DNA from: Paralichthys olivaceus
Lineage: Eukaryota > Chordata > Actinopteri > Pleuronectiformes > Paralichthyidae
Length of the DNA: 64,000 bases
NCBI RefSeq assembly: GCF_024713975.1
Contig: NC_091100.1
Location: 25,371,501 to 25,435,500, forward strand
Direction: 5' to 3'
Under the pieces are notes generated by a model that saw only the letters and a list, made by a program, of their open reading frames with translations, did not search any database and was not told the origin of the DNA. Both the position numbers and the translations under genes were made by a program. Below are positions 1-12,529 of the stretch, piece after piece; the first letter of the stretch is position 1; every line of letters begins with the position of its first letter.

Positions 1-232
1 CATTTTCCTACACTGAGCGCTCTAAATGCTATTGTGAGCGAAATAACGAGATATAATTTGTTCACACATTTTGAGTCATTTGTGCACACAGAGCAGTGTA
101 TATACAGAGAGCCAGCACCACAGACTTTATTCTGTCATTATCACTTCTCGAAAGTCGTAGAGAGGCTATGAAATCTGAATTGCACCCAAACACACCACAT
201 ACAATACTAGTGATCAAAGTTAAAGATCGTAC

Positions 233-581
233 CATTGGAGCTCCAGGTCCGGGGGGATACTGGCCTGGTGGTGGACCATTCCAGTGTGGAGGCTGGGCAG
301 GGACGCCCATAGCTGGACCAACAGGATAGCCAGGGTTCTGTGGTGGGTAAGCTGGGTTAAAACCCTGTAGAGGGAGACACACAGGAAATTAGCAGTCCAG
401 AGGAACACAAAGCACAAGCCGGGCCAGACTGGGCCCATCAAGTCTACACCAGTTTACGAAAGAACGCTCGGAGTGTGATACTAACAGGGGAGGGTGGGGG
501 GCCGTTCCACTGTCCTTGACCAGCAGCTGGAGGCGGAGGATAGACTGTAGGAGCCTATTCAGGAGAGTGCATGCACACACA

Positions 582-612
<31 letters not shown>

Positions 613-3600
613 TTGAAGAACAAATACATCAGCATTACAAAGTCAGTTCACCAGTGATTTTAGTGAGCCTTGTTGACCATGAAGTTATTCATCACTACAG
701 TGACATAATAAATGTGTGTTATATACCATGCCGGGGTTAGGGCCTTGGTAGTACACCTGCAAACACAAAAAAACACTTGTTAATTTAGTAACAAAGCATC
801 AACAACTTACAACCTAATTCTCTGTGATATGGTATTAAACTTAAACTTCCTTTATTGATCCCACAAGGGGAAATTCTTTTTACACTCATGTTTTTCATTT
901 TATACATGCATTAACCCACAATCCCACACACACACAGAGGGCTCAAAGACATGCACATTTTTTTGGAGAGAGATGGTAGAGTGATGGGCAGCCCCAGGAA
1001 AAGCGCCCTATGAGCAATTTGGGGGTACGGTGCCTTGCTTAAGGGCACCTCAGCAGTGAACTGAAACCTCTCCAGCTACCAGTCCACCTTCCATGCTTAT
1101 GGTCATTCATCTTGAACCGGCCACCCTCCGGTTCCCAAGCCAAATCCTTATGGACTGCGCTACTGCTGCCCATTATTAACACACTTGACCAATCAGAGAA
1201 CTCATTCTTCTTCACGCCCCTTACCCATTCAGACCCATTTCCACCTGTCCTGAGTCTGGTTGGGCCAATCACAACCATTTTTCTAAAATGGGGCCAGTTT
1301 GATACAGTGACTGATGGTGGAGCAGCCAATAGAATTTTCATTAACTAACCGGACGGCTGCAGCTAATGAGCAGAGGTCTGTAATCCAGACAGCATTAAAC
1401 AAACTGCACACGTACATCACACATCTCTAGCTCTGCAACTGTTAATACCGCCCCGTTGGAAATCAACAATGAACTGAGAGGATCCAGACCCACTCTTAAA
1501 TATGAAATGGTCGTTTGATGTCAGGCTTCATTATGACACACTGCAACATTCAATTCAATTCAATTTTATTTATATAGCGCCAATTCGTAATTTACATTAT
1601 CTCAAGGCACTTTACATTTAAAGGTCAAGACCTTAAAACAATATTAACATAGAGAAACCCAACAGTTTCCACAATGAGCAAGCACAGGCGACACAAAATC
1701 CAAAATACCTCTCCGTCTCACCCACTGATCTGGACAGCGATAGTATTCCTCCTTATCCACAGCCACAGATTTTACTCACTCTTATATTATGTCTACAGAG
1801 ACAGCACTGACATATCAACATGTGAAATTTTATGCTGCAACATAACATGAAATTTATGTGGCTGCAGATATTGATCCAGTACTGCTTTTGTTTTTAACAG
1901 TGTTCCTTTTTCGCATCATAATCTGAAATGTCAGTCTAATAATGCCAGTAACAGATGATTTGTGAATATGAACAGCAGAAAAAGCTTGAGCAGGATAATC
2001 ACACTGACAAATTATAAAGGATCCCGATTCAACTAATTCATCTGTCTGTGCCTGAATGTTACTTGAAAATGAAAAGTTTCCTATAGCGGCAGGTCTGAGC
2101 TGCTGCAATAAGAATCATGGGTAACAAAGGTCAGTTGGAGATTGGAGCTTGTGTTGGTAAAATACTCAACAATAATATGTTTAATGATGAATTATCTGGC
2201 TACCATTAACAGCACTTTACATCAGATCAGAACCATCTTTCACCGCTCAGTACATAAACACTGATTATCCTGTGGCAATTTTGAATTGTCTGGATTTTCT
2301 AAAACAGCAACACCAAAACCTTAATAAATAAAATCAAAGTAATGATCGCATTTTAAAAGGGAAAAACCACTGCAGCATTATGTACCCGTTGTTACCTCAC
2401 AAACATGTACATAAAGACATGTTTGTGAGGTAACAACACCCATGACCGAAGGAAAGTTTGATTCATCTCACCGGCCCTGGTTGTCCAGGAGCACAGTACG
2501 GAGGAGAAGGCCCAACAGGAGGAACATGGACTGTATCTGGTGTCATCTGGAAAAAAGGAGACAATGATGCAACTGATTAATTCAGGCCTAAGACTAATAA
2601 TTACTGTATTATTTAATGTCTATTGATTATCCAATGAAATAAATATTTTGTCCTTAAAGTGTAAAAAAGCCTTCAACCAAGAGTAGAAAACCGTAATCTA
2701 TTCAGTTGACACAGCAAATCCTCACATATGAAGTAGTGGAGGTATTTCACACTTATGTGGACAGTCTCATACATCTTAAATAAATTACAAATATATAAAT
2801 TGCATATGTATGTAAGCCAAGATGTTTACAGCTCTTAACAGCCTGACTTTCACAGTGAAACACAATGATATGACGGACACACTATTTTACTAAGATTCAG
2901 ATATTTGTACGACTGAAGTTTCACTTTGTTGACTCAGGTAAAGAGATTCAAATGTGGATGTAGAATTAGTTCAGCTGTAATGTCTGTTGTTTTTATCTCT
3001 GACCTTGTAAATCCTCACAAGGAAACACAGCAGCAAGTCATGATAACAAAATAATTTATGGTAAATTCAGAGCCTACAGGTGAATGATGGCAGCTTATGA
3101 AATGATAAATGAGCATTTCAATTTCAGGGCAAACTTTAATCCCACAAAATCCTGTTCTGTCACATTTAAACTGTGACTTTATTCAATAACTGAAAGTGTA
3201 TGAAACCTGTAAAACACTGTTACTTCAGATCTACTTGTCTGTGTCGACTGTTAGTACCTGAAGAGTCGCAGCAGTCGTGCTTTTCTTCTTGAAAATCTTC
3301 TTACGACAGCAGCAGCAAATCCCAGCTGGGATACCGAGCAGTAACAGCAGAGCCAAAAGGGGGTTTCCGTCTGTGGCCTCCCGGCGGTCTGCAGTGGAAA
3401 AGGAGCAGGTTGTTTGTCTCATATCTTTAATGATGGTGTGAAGGAAATGAGGAGCAAATGAAAAACATCACCTCCTTGGTATGGTAATGTGATTCTACAG
3501 CATCACAGTTAAAAGCAGCGTCAGGGACTTTCTATGTTTCAGTTCACTCATTAGAAACTGGTTTGTTTGTCGTACAACTATTCTCACCTCAATTTGATAA

Positions 3601-6600
3601 CATGCTGCTGTTTTCATTATTGACAACAGGTTCTCGTTGTATCCATTCGTTTTAGCAAGCTCATCCTGTTTCTGCTTCTGGCAGCAGCATCCCACAACAC
3701 CAGTGTCCAGCTTACGTTGCCATTATTGTTATTTTTTATATACAAAAACTGTACTTTCAGTGTCAGCTACCACTCACCACAACTAAAACTTATCATTGAC
3801 TCCCCCTCCCCTCCCCAGGAGAGAGTTAACAGTAAAACTCTGAGTTGTGGTCTTCCTGCACCATCTCACATACCTGCTCATTAAAACATCATTACTCACT
3901 CTCCCCTTTTCTACTGCATCAACAGCTTTCTGACCTCACCACCCCTCCATTTTAGACCTCGACCTGTAGCAAAATAGCAGTGCCGCTCTCATCTTGCAAA
4001 ACCACCAACTCAGATCTGCTTCCAGGTTTTGATTCAAATTAAGGTCACATGTAGCTTCCAGCTGACAAACCCACAAAATCCAAAATACCTCTCCGTCTCA
4101 CCCACTGATCTGGACAGTGATAGTATTCCTCCTTATCCACAGCCACAGATTTTACTCACTCTTACATTATGTCTACAGAGACAGCACTGACATATCAACA
4201 TGTGAAATTTTATGCTGCAACATAACATGAAATTTATGTGGCTGCAGATATTGATCCAGTACTGCTTTTGTTTTTAACAGTGTTCCTTTTTTGCATCATA
4301 ATCTGAAATGTCAGTCTAATAATCCCAGTAACAGATGATTTGAATATGAACAGCAGAAAAAGCTTGAGCAGGATAATCACATTGACAAATTATAAAGGAT
4401 CCTGATTCAACTAATTCATCTGTCTGTGCCTGAATGTTCATTGAAAATGAAAAGTTTCCTATAGCGGCAGGTCTGAGCTGCTGCAATAAGAATCATGGGT
4501 AAAAAGGTCAGTTGGAGACTGGAGCTTGTGTTGGTAAAATACTCAACAAAAATATGTTTAATGATGAATTATCTGGCTACCATTAACAGCACTTTACATC
4601 ATCACTTAGAGATGATGCTATAAGAGGTAGGTATGGGACCATTAAAGCCTGGTTGGTCTTATTATGTGTGCTTATAATTTTCTTCCTGCTCATGGTCAAA
4701 TTCACTGACTGCAGACCAGTGAGGGGGCCCACCTGTCAAGTCCATCCTGGTTACAGACACCAGTCGGCCTTTGCGGTCCATCAGGGAGTATTGTCCTTGA
4801 TCACTGTAGTTCACATGTTTGATCTCAATATTCAAGGAGTGGGTCTGAACCCGGTCCCAGTAATCTGGAAGGTCCTGGGACACCGGAGCACCATCACGCA
4901 CCTGAGAGAGACAAAGTTCAGTCAGAGCATCACTCAAGATCACCAGCTCCAGTTTCAGCTCCAACTAAATGTAACAAAAATAAATATAACCCAAAAGGGC
5001 TTTCAAAAATTACATTCACTCCTGTATGTATTATTATTATTGTTTCTTTGGGTCAACTGACAAACTCATCATCTTCATTTAATCCACTTCCGACTTGAAT
5101 TTGGCACTAAATTACTTTAGTGAAGAAATAAAATCCACTTCCCGCAAAAGAGTCTGCAGGATTATCACATTCAACAATTTAGCCAGGTGCAAATTCCTAA
5201 ATATTAATATTTCCAGTACATATGGGATACAGAGACAAGTGCAACCCCCCATTTGTTCACCTTTTAAAGCCCATCCCCTAATCCCATCCATCCATCCATC
5301 CATCCATCTCACCAGTGTAACGTTAGCGCCCTCTCCAGAGAAGACGAGACCAGCATCGGCCAAGTCAATGCCCTCCAGCGAGACGTAGAGACTATCTCCC
5401 GCTACACACTTCAAATAGTTACGTCTGGCTAGAATAGAGAGGAGTAGAATAAAGTGACAAAAAAATAGAGAAAAATAATGGGAAGACACGTTATGTGGAA
5501 ATGTAATTCTGCTTTCATCCTGAGACTTTCAATGACCGACTGGGCAAACGATTGACACATACAGAGCACAGGAAAAAGCTGAAGCATAAAACAGACTTTG
5601 TGTCACGCAGAGCACCTCACTTGGATTAAATAAATATCTATTCTGTGATCTGTGATGTGTGTTTGCTACATTATCACCACACTCACCCCTAACTCTCAGG
5701 TTTTATTTCCCAAATAATATTAAAGAAAATATAAAAATCAACACATCACACTAAATAATGTATACACTTTAGTTCATACATACCTACAATTGATAATCTT
5801 GATGGAATTCCACTTGTACTGTGTTGTTATAACATCACAGCAACCAATCAGAAAAGCAATGATAAAAGAGAACCTTCATGGCTTCATGACAGTATTCAGA
5901 CCCCTTGACTCTCCTTTACATTTTATTTTGTTGCAGCCTTTATTAAATATATATATATTTTTTTAATAAATTAAGCTCAGGTTCCTCCAAACTCTCTTAA
6001 TTTCTGAGATATTTCTGCACTTTGATGGAGACAACCTATGGTTAGTTCTACTGCTGACTATGTGCATCAGAGCAAAAACCTTGATATGAGGAGAAAGAAT
6101 CTGTCTCAGAGACTGAACCTTGTGGAGCACAGCTCTGTGGAAGGCTACACAAACTTTCTGCTGAAAGAGCCGGTTCCCTTTATGATTAACAACCAGGTGA
6201 ATGTTGCAAGGACAAAACAGGATCTGAAAAATGCTCACACTGGTTCTTACGCAAAAGCTGAGCTCTATAAAAACAAACGTCAGAATGTGCACTCTCGCAG
6301 TGGTGAATTCAAGCCAGTTTGTTGATCCACTTTATCATGAACATTGAAACCAGCAGTGTTATTTATGTTTTCAAAATATAATTGTCAAAGATATAAAACA
6401 ACTTAGAAAAAATAGTGCTCCTCAAACCATTGATCAGCAGGATCATTTAACATTCATGATGTGCTTTGCATTCATGTGCACGGTTCCAGGTGGACTGTGA
6501 TTTACAAAGGGAACATTGCATGCACACAGTTTTATTTTTTGGCGTACATCATTTTTGGCTTTTGTTCGCAAGTAAATTTTAGTATGAATGTGCCCTGTTT

Positions 6601-9581
6601 GATAAGTAAGGGCCCAGGACTCTTCTTAGAGCTGACCGTCAAACTGCACAATGTGAGGAGAAGGGCCTGAGTAACGGAGGTGACCAAGAAGCTTGTAGTC
6701 ATTATCAGTCATGTGGCTGAGCACCACAGATTGTGTGTGGAGAGGGAAGAAACTTCCAGAGGAACCATCATCAGTGAGGCACTCTTCCTAATCGAGGATT
6801 CACCTTCTGACTGACGATGACCCTACACCGAGCCAAGATGATACAAGAATGGCTTCGGCAAAACTCTGTGAATGTACTTGAGGGGCCCAGCAACGGTCTT
6901 GGATCAAACTGAACATCTCTGGGGAGACCCAAGAAAATGGCTGCCCACCGACAGTCCCCTTCACACCTGACAGAGCTGAGCTCGAGAGGAGAATGGCAGA
7001 ATCCCTAAATCCAGGTCTAAAGCTTTTTTTATATCCACAAAGGCTGTAAATACTGCTACAACTAAAAACTGAGAAAATAATAATAATGTCAAAGTGACAG
7101 TTTTTCTGTTGAATACATTTGTAAAATTCCATTTTTCCTTTATCATTATGAGATACTGAGTGTAGATTAATGAGGAAAGTGATTTTAAAAAAAGTTTCAG
7201 CATATGGCTGTAGTATAACAAACTGTAGTCTGATATTAGCAGACATCTGAGTGAGTGAATTTCCATTTGGAAAAAGGGATGTAAATAACACCTTTCTACC
7301 TTTTACAACCACTCAAAGCAATTTACACTATAGGCCACATTCACCCATTCACACACACATTCATACAGTGGGCAATAAGGGGCAATTTAGGGTTTAGTGT
7401 CTTGAAGTGGAGGAGCTGGGGATTGAACCCCATCAGAAAGGTGAACACCTACTGTAGCTCTTCCCCCTGAGCCACAAACACCTGAGATCATGTTTGACAT
7501 CAGACTGACATTTAAGGGGGTATGGAGGAGTCTGGTTAACACAAATGATTAGGGTAACGCCACCACGGGTTATGAGCATTCATGGATCATATAGCACTCG
7601 GCTAACTTACTTGTGACAGCCACTTTGAATGTGGAGATCTCTTTATTCCAGAAATCCCTCTGGATGTACGTCCCCTGGTCTTCATAAGTCACCTAACAAA
7701 ACCATACAGACCATATGAATACATTGTGAGTATCAAACATCTCAGGCCACACTCTAACCAGGTGTTTTGTTTTTGACAACTTTTGAAAAAAATAACAATT
7801 GACTGGGATTTTGAGAGAAATAATCCAAATGATCTTCTGTTACCTTCTCAATGTACCAGCGTCGATCAGTACCTGTGCCAGACATCCGGCCTTTGCTCAA
7901 ACTGTGAGGACATCAATAGCCAAATGTAAATACATAAGTTAAAACATTAAACCATTCTGTCCACAACCAGAGCATCAGGTGTCCCTGACGGGTTCTGACC
8001 TGGTCCTGCCTTTCTCCCAGTAGACGGAAGTCCTTCTGGGATTATCTGCTGGGATGAACTCCAGCTTCTCACAACTCTTTGAGAGGTAGATCTTCAGCTG
8101 GCGACCATGCGCTAAACGCTCATGGTCATGGCTACTAAACGACTCTAAGACAAAAGCAAGAGGAGAAAGACAATGAGGCACAATTTCTGAGTGCTAAAAT
8201 TATGTTGTTTTTTTATTTGGGGTTAAGTCCTTTGTAGTGGTGGACTTATGTCCTTCAGATTTGTACTTCACATGTGTGACAAAAAATTGTAATATGCAGC
8301 CACAATGTGCATATTTTAAATTGTTTAGAATTGATACTAATGAAATACTGATGGCACCATTTTTAGCCACAATACTAATTATAACATCTAAACATTTGAA
8401 TTTATTTGGTAGAAATGTCCCCACCGGGTAATACATTCACAACAATACCCGTATAACAAATTACACAGGACAATTTACAAAAAAAGATGTTTAAGTGATG
8501 ATATTGTTTGACGCAGTGTGCTACCACTGATGCACACACATTTACCAAACAGGTTTTGTGTTTATAAAACAATGAAACAGACGACATACCAGTGAGCAAG
8601 TATTGTAACTGAACACCGTTTAACGACAGGAACACCAACTAGTGCTGCCTGCGACCATATTTGTTTTGCATTGTAGTTTGATGCACAGTTTAAATATATT
8701 GGTATAGGTGCTTTCAGGTATGGGCATGGTTAAGTTATTAGGGAAAGATAACTATTACAGTTAATTAAACACAAGTGTTGCACTTGTAACCACACGACCA
8801 GTGATGTCATAGCGTACAGACACACCTACCGTCTTCATCTCAGTTACTTAATGACAAAAAACCTTTGCAGAAGTATTTCAGCTGCCGTGAAGTTGCTGCA
8901 TTTATACTTAACGTGAATCAGCATGCACAGAACCAGAGACAACATGTCTCAGACTTTATTCATCTATTTAAAGTCCAGTGTGTAAGATTAAGGTGAAAGG
9001 GATCTATTAGCAGAAATTTAATGTAGAATAATCCTCATGATGTTTTCACTAGTTGGTTTCATCTAAATTGTATGAATTGTAGTTTTCTTTACCCCAGAAA
9101 AGACCCTTTATATTTAAATACTTTATATTTACATCGAGGGGACCCTCTCTACGGAGGCTGCCATGTTTTTTACATTAGTCCAGACTGGACAAACTAAACA
9201 CCTTTTGAGTTTTTATGACAATTAAAGGCTACCACAGGTTCTTTTTCATGTTTGGAAGGAGAGGGTGAGGTGAGGGGTGTTCAGCTGCAACATGCAATTT
9301 CAACCCTAGATATCCCAAAATTCTACACAATGTACCCTGAATGTGAAAGTTTAACTATTTCTCACATTTCTACACCCATCACAACCTCTTGCATGAGCAA
9401 GGTGTAAATGAGGCAGAACTCACTATATGTCACAAATTCCTATACCTGCATCCCTGCCCTCACTGACTGTGTTAAAGAGGACTGCTCAGTAGCTGTCTTT
9501 GGTCTTGAAGGTAGGAATGATGAGACTGTACTCACCCACACTGACGGCAGCAGCCAGCAGCATCACAACAGTCCACATCAT
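233..9581 (-). CDS. Ig-like single-pass membrane protein with proline-rich tail (3' end off window)
   Basis: Not recognised by name. Eleven frame-consistent exons: 9536-9581, 8000-8144, 7844-7901, 7611-7692, 5313-5428, 4733-4901, 3258-3388, 2472-2546, 727-756, 486-554, 233-364 (351 codons so far). Residues 1-15 (MMWTVVMLLAAAVSV) are a signal peptide. Two Ig-like domains follow: residues ~30-110 (C40, W58, YEDQGTY 86-92) and ~112-203 (C118, W164, YSDQGQY 181-187), with N-glycosylation sites N146 and N180. A transmembrane segment at ~215-233 ends in CCCC (230-233) followed by a basic RKK stretch, a usual palmitoylation setting. The cytoplasmic tail is rich in Pro, Gly and Tyr, with repeated QWNGPPP-type units, suggesting SH3 or WW partners. 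The last exon seen could end at the donor ATG|gtacga; otherwise it reads on to a stop near 62. The acceptor-like tgcctgcag just before the start codon implies an upstream non-coding exon. A cell-surface receptor or adhesion role is inferred. Confidence 0.75.
578..612. repeat. (CA)n microsatellite
   Basis: Dinucleotide CA run in an intron of the Ig-like gene, next to the exon at 486-554. Confidence 0.95.
842..1150. repeat. Teleost dispersed repeat (type 'ttattgatccc ... gccttgct')
   Basis: It starts with cctttattgatcccacaag and contains ggtgccttgct and the gaaccggccaccctcc block. The same 3' portion recurs at 47428-47545. This is a familiar fish interspersed repeat; I do not assign its class. 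Confidence 0.7.
1546..1616. repeat. Short dispersed repeat 'ttatttatatagcgcc'
   Basis: An AATTC repeat leads into ttatttatatagcgccaatt and ctcaaggcactttaca, a motif common at the ends of fish interspersed elements. It is non-coding and intronic. Confidence 0.55.
1693..2224. repeat. Copy 1 of a 530-bp intronic duplication
   Basis: This intronic segment is nearly identical to 4073-4602 in the same orientation, with only scattered substitutions and a few small indels. Both copies run from acaaaatcc to cactttacatca. They lie in different introns of the same gene, flanking its exons at 3258-3388 and 2472-2546. No coding sequence is visible in either copy. Confidence 0.9.
2388..2437. repeat. Perfect inverted repeat: 21-bp arms, 8-nt loop
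   Basis: The arm at 2388-2408 is exactly complementary to 2417-2437, with loop acataaag. It lies in an intron of the Ig-like gene, about 35 bp from exon 2472-2546. No miRNA family was recognised. Confidence 0.85.
3258..3388 (-). CDS. Transmembrane exon of the Ig-like gene
   Basis: The exon starts after ctgcag and ends before gtacta. It encodes a short juxtamembrane stretch (DRREATDGNP), a hydrophobic Leu-rich membrane span, four successive cysteines, then a Lys-rich stop-transfer sequence. This fixes the type I topology and separates the extracellular Ig exons from the proline-rich tail exons. It lies between the two copies of a 530-bp intronic duplication. Confidence 0.8.
4073..4602. repeat. 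Copy 2 of the 530-bp intronic duplication
   Basis: Direct repeat of 1693-2224, about 2.38 kb away. It sits just downstream (in gene orientation) of the second Ig-domain exon at 4733-4901. Confidence 0.9.
5890..7225 (+). mobile_element. Decayed Tc1-like DNA transposon
   Basis: The left end (agtattcagaccccttgac, then gttgcagcctttatt) and right end (aggctgt-like sequence, then ggctgtagtataaca) resemble the terminal repeats of Tc1-like fish elements. Inside are degenerate transposase-gene blocks in the expected order: cagagcaaaaacc (6067), ggaggtgaccaagaag (6677), acttccagaggaaccatcatc (6751) and a late block near 6850-6990 (aactctgtgaatgtacttga). The reading frame is destroyed by stops and indels. 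Unrelated sequence at about 6300-6600 suggests an internal insertion or heavy divergence. It sits in the intron between exons 7611-7692 and 5313-5428 of the Ig-like gene. Confidence 0.75.
7290..7490 (-). repeat. SINE-like dispersed repeat, copy 1
   Basis: Reverse-oriented copy of a family also at 18125-18405, 18455-18715, 21885-22105 and 44880-45112. Its hallmarks are a 'caaagcactttacact' type 3' end, 'attcacccattcacacaca', and a wrong-gene-like 'gggattgaaccc' block. Confidence 0.65.
8970..9345 (+). repeat. Dispersed repeat 'ccagtgtgtaagatt', copy A
   Basis: Near full-length copy with the hallmarks gtgaaagggatctatt, gatgttttcactag and cctctctacggaggc. Four more copies lie at 11963-12168, 12169-12510, 35860-36020 (reverse) and 57941-58060. 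Confidence 0.85.
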
Positions 9582-11960
9582 CTGCAGGCACACACACAAG
9601 AGTTCATGAGACCCAGTCTATAATGATATCAGTGTAGACAGAGAGCCAGATGCTATCTTTTAACATTAATTGAGACATTTCAATAGAAACTGAAATGTTA
9701 TCCTCATAGTGGCACTAGATGAAAAGTCAGAGGATGACCACAGTCATTTGGAGCACAGTTTCTGCCCCTGCAGTCCCACTGCTAACGTGGCTAAAAATAA
9801 ATACTAATCGTGGCTTTAAAAATATTCTATAGTTATTAATCACCTGCCTTGGTGGTAAACTGAAAATGGCTACAACAATAGATAGTAACTAGTGGTTATT
9901 GTGCAACTCTGGTTTCCAAAGGTCCTCTACAGTGATTTCACTGAATCTAGATACATTGTTCTCAAATGGGTTGGGTTAATTCAATTATATTTGTTTTACT
10001 TCAAGATACCACTGATTAAAATGAACATGCCTCATGGATCCACTGGGGTCTTTTTTTTATCTTTGAAATGTTGTGATTTATTAGCTAAAAGAGCAATCGC
10101 AAAATTCTTCAGCACTATATACCTTATCTACCAAATACATTTTGCAAATTCATGTGTTTTTCTTCAGGAGAGACATTTAATTGGTTCAGAATTTTTTGCC
10201 CCATTTAACCTGACGGTATGTCATTTGAAATGAAGGTTGTGACAGTTACATTTTTTCACTGGCCATAAGTATAACCATGTCAATTATCTACTCAGGCCCT
10301 GGACTGGTGTGTGTCCGTGTGTGTACATGTGTCTGTGGGTCAGTGTGAGAGGAGGAGAGTGGAGCCAGGAGGACGCAGTATCATTTGGAGCAGTGTTAGT
10401 AATATGTTTGCATACTTACTCACAATCTACTCTGACATGGATCTCTATAGTAAAGGGGCGACTGATAAACTGCTCTGTTCAAACATTGACACGCGACACT
10501 CAGAGAAGTGAGAAGCGATAACATCTGTGTGAGGCTTCACTGCACTGTCTGCTGTTTAATCGTAACAGTTAGACCTGTCGACCTGTAAAGGTTTAGTTTC
10601 ATTCATCCAGTGCAGATGGTCAAAGATATAGACCGACTGTTGATGGTATCTTTGACTTTTAGCGCCAATATTTAAATGAGTGCACGAGGACACATCAACC
10701 CACAGTAGGCTCCAAAACTGACCCTAATACAAAAAACACCATTTCTTTGCTTGTGTCATAAAAAGTTATTTTCATTCACAACAGACCTCTGATGTCTTTA
10801 CTGTCACAATATTACCTGGCCTTGTTCAACTTAAAAAGGATGCCAATTACTTCACTTATTTCTTATCACAATACAGCTGTAAAATACAAAAGACAGTTTT
10901 AAAATTCTAATTAGGATTTAAATCAGGTCAAACAACAACAACATGTTTCATGGCAGCTTATGGTATTGACAGTATAACCTACCACAATAAAGCTTTGATG
11001 GCATTCTCAATTAGTTCTTGAGCCAAAGAACGATCAGACTTTTTGAAGAGGTTTCCATCAGTCTGGTATGTGTGTTCTCAGTTTGCACCTGTCTGCGTTT
11101 CAGCTGCTCCCTTTCTATTCTGAGGGAGTGCTGCATCTTAATTTAGTAGAACTGCTCCAGTAAAATTTCTCACGCCACGCTGCCTCTGTAAAAAGCTGTG
11201 CAACCAATGTCCATCAATTAATCACTTGACAGAAACGGAATGGTCATTTTGTGGTTGTGAATGAGAAATCAAACCAAAACACCACAATCAATAACGCTGC
11301 CATCTTCCGCATTTGTAACCAGTCTACACAGAAGCTATCAGGGGATGATGCAGGGGTATCAAGGTCCCTCCAGTACACACACTCAACCATCATGAGTTAG
11401 CACATTGACACTGGTGTCTGCCTTTATCACCAAAAACTCTCTGTCCTCTTAGTCAGTGTCATCTGTGTGTATGGCTCCACTTTTTCATGTGGAGTTCTTT
11501 GTATTCTTTTTGTTTTTTCATCTGCTGTGTTTAATAAGCATCATCAACACGCCCACTGGCTCACAGAGAATCCTGCAGAGGATCTCCTACTGTGCTCTCC
11601 TTCAGACTTTCTGCAGACTTTTTACTAGGTGGCCAGCTGAAGAAACTCCAGAGGCTCTAACTCGGACATTTGCGTTCTGATATACAGCCCTTGCGGAGAG
11701 ACTCCAGAGGATCTCCATAGCTCAGTGCATGTCTGAAAGCGACTCATGTTAGCCGATGGGACATGGACCAAACTAAAAACAATCAAAGTACATGTTAAAT
11801 AAATGTTTGATTGGTCGAGCACGTGTATCGGTGGGACCTTAATACTGCAGCTCCATCCCTTGCACTCTAACTAAAAAATGCACAAAATGGAATCGGGACA
11901 TTCATTCCTGGATGGTGGTGGAGACGCGTCGTCCATCTTTATCTAGAGTCTATGTTGTGA
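9582..11960. other. Non-coding upstream region
   Basis: Upstream of the signal-peptide exon of the Ig-like gene. I see no convincing exon. The open frames at 9892-10233 and 10309-10521 are AT-rich or low complexity and match nothing I recognise. Repeats occupy 11400-11760, and a fragment cgtcgtccatctttat at 11927 is shared with 32540-32825. Confidence 0.5.
11400..11760. repeat. Dispersed repeat family 'cagaggatctcct / gtctgaaa', copy
   Basis: It shares ordered blocks (tatcaccaaaaa, ggatctcctactgtg, tcggacatttgcgttc, cagtgcatgtctgaaag) with 15780-16205, 36590-37115, 39060-39420 and 39838-40165. It looks like a short non-autonomous element; its termini were not resolved. Confidence 0.6.
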
Positions 11961-11962
11961 TT

Positions 11963-12510
11963 AAAGGTCCAGCGTGTAAGATTAGGGCGAAAGGGATCTA
12001 TCGTCAGAAATGGAATATAAAATATCCTAATGACGTTTTCATTAATGTATGATCACCAGAATGTATTAATTGTTGTTCTCATTAGCCTAAAATGAGCCCT
12101 TTGTATTTACATTGGGAGCGGGTCCTCTCTACGGAGGCCACCATGTTTTTTTACAGTCGTCAGTTTTTAAAGGTCCAGTGTGTAAGATTTAGTTGAAAGG
12201 GATCCAGTGGCAGAAATGTGAATATAAAATAATCCTGGTGATGTTTTCACTAGCATGTTTCATCTAAATTGTACAATTTTTGTTTTCTTTACCCTAAAAT
12301 GGGCCCTTTATATTAAAACACTTTCTATTTGAATCAGAAGTGGGTCCTCTCTACGGAGGCCGCCATGTTTTTTTTCGTTCAAACTGAGCAAACTAAAAAA
12401 CCTTTTGAGTTTGTATGACAACTGAAGACCACCTTCATGTTCTCCTTCATGCTTGGATGGGGAGCTTGGGGTGAAGCCACTAGATGTCACTAAATCCTAC
12501 TGAACCTTTA
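11963..12510 (+). repeat. Dispersed repeat 'ccagtgtgtaagatt', copies B and C in tandem
   Basis: Copy B (11963-12168) is shorter and runs straight into copy C (12169-12510). Both retain the start motif aaggtccag and the tctctacggaggcc block. Confidence 0.85.
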
Positions 12511-12529
12511 AATCACTGGACACTAATAG

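Noticed and set aside
62-232. Read-through of the last visible exon of the Ig-like gene to a stop near 62
   Set aside because: The translated part (after APM) loses the Pro/Gly composition and a good donor ATG|gtacga is present, so a further exon beyond the window is more likely; not fully excluded.
5963-6325. Open frames of 95-109 codons
   Set aside because: Degenerate transposase sequence inside the Tc1-like remnant; no intact gene.
7081-7089. Short tandem units suggesting a CRISPR-like array anywhere in the window
   Set aside because: All regularly repeated tracts are eukaryotic microsatellites or minisatellites without unique spacers; CRISPR is not expected in a vertebrate genome.
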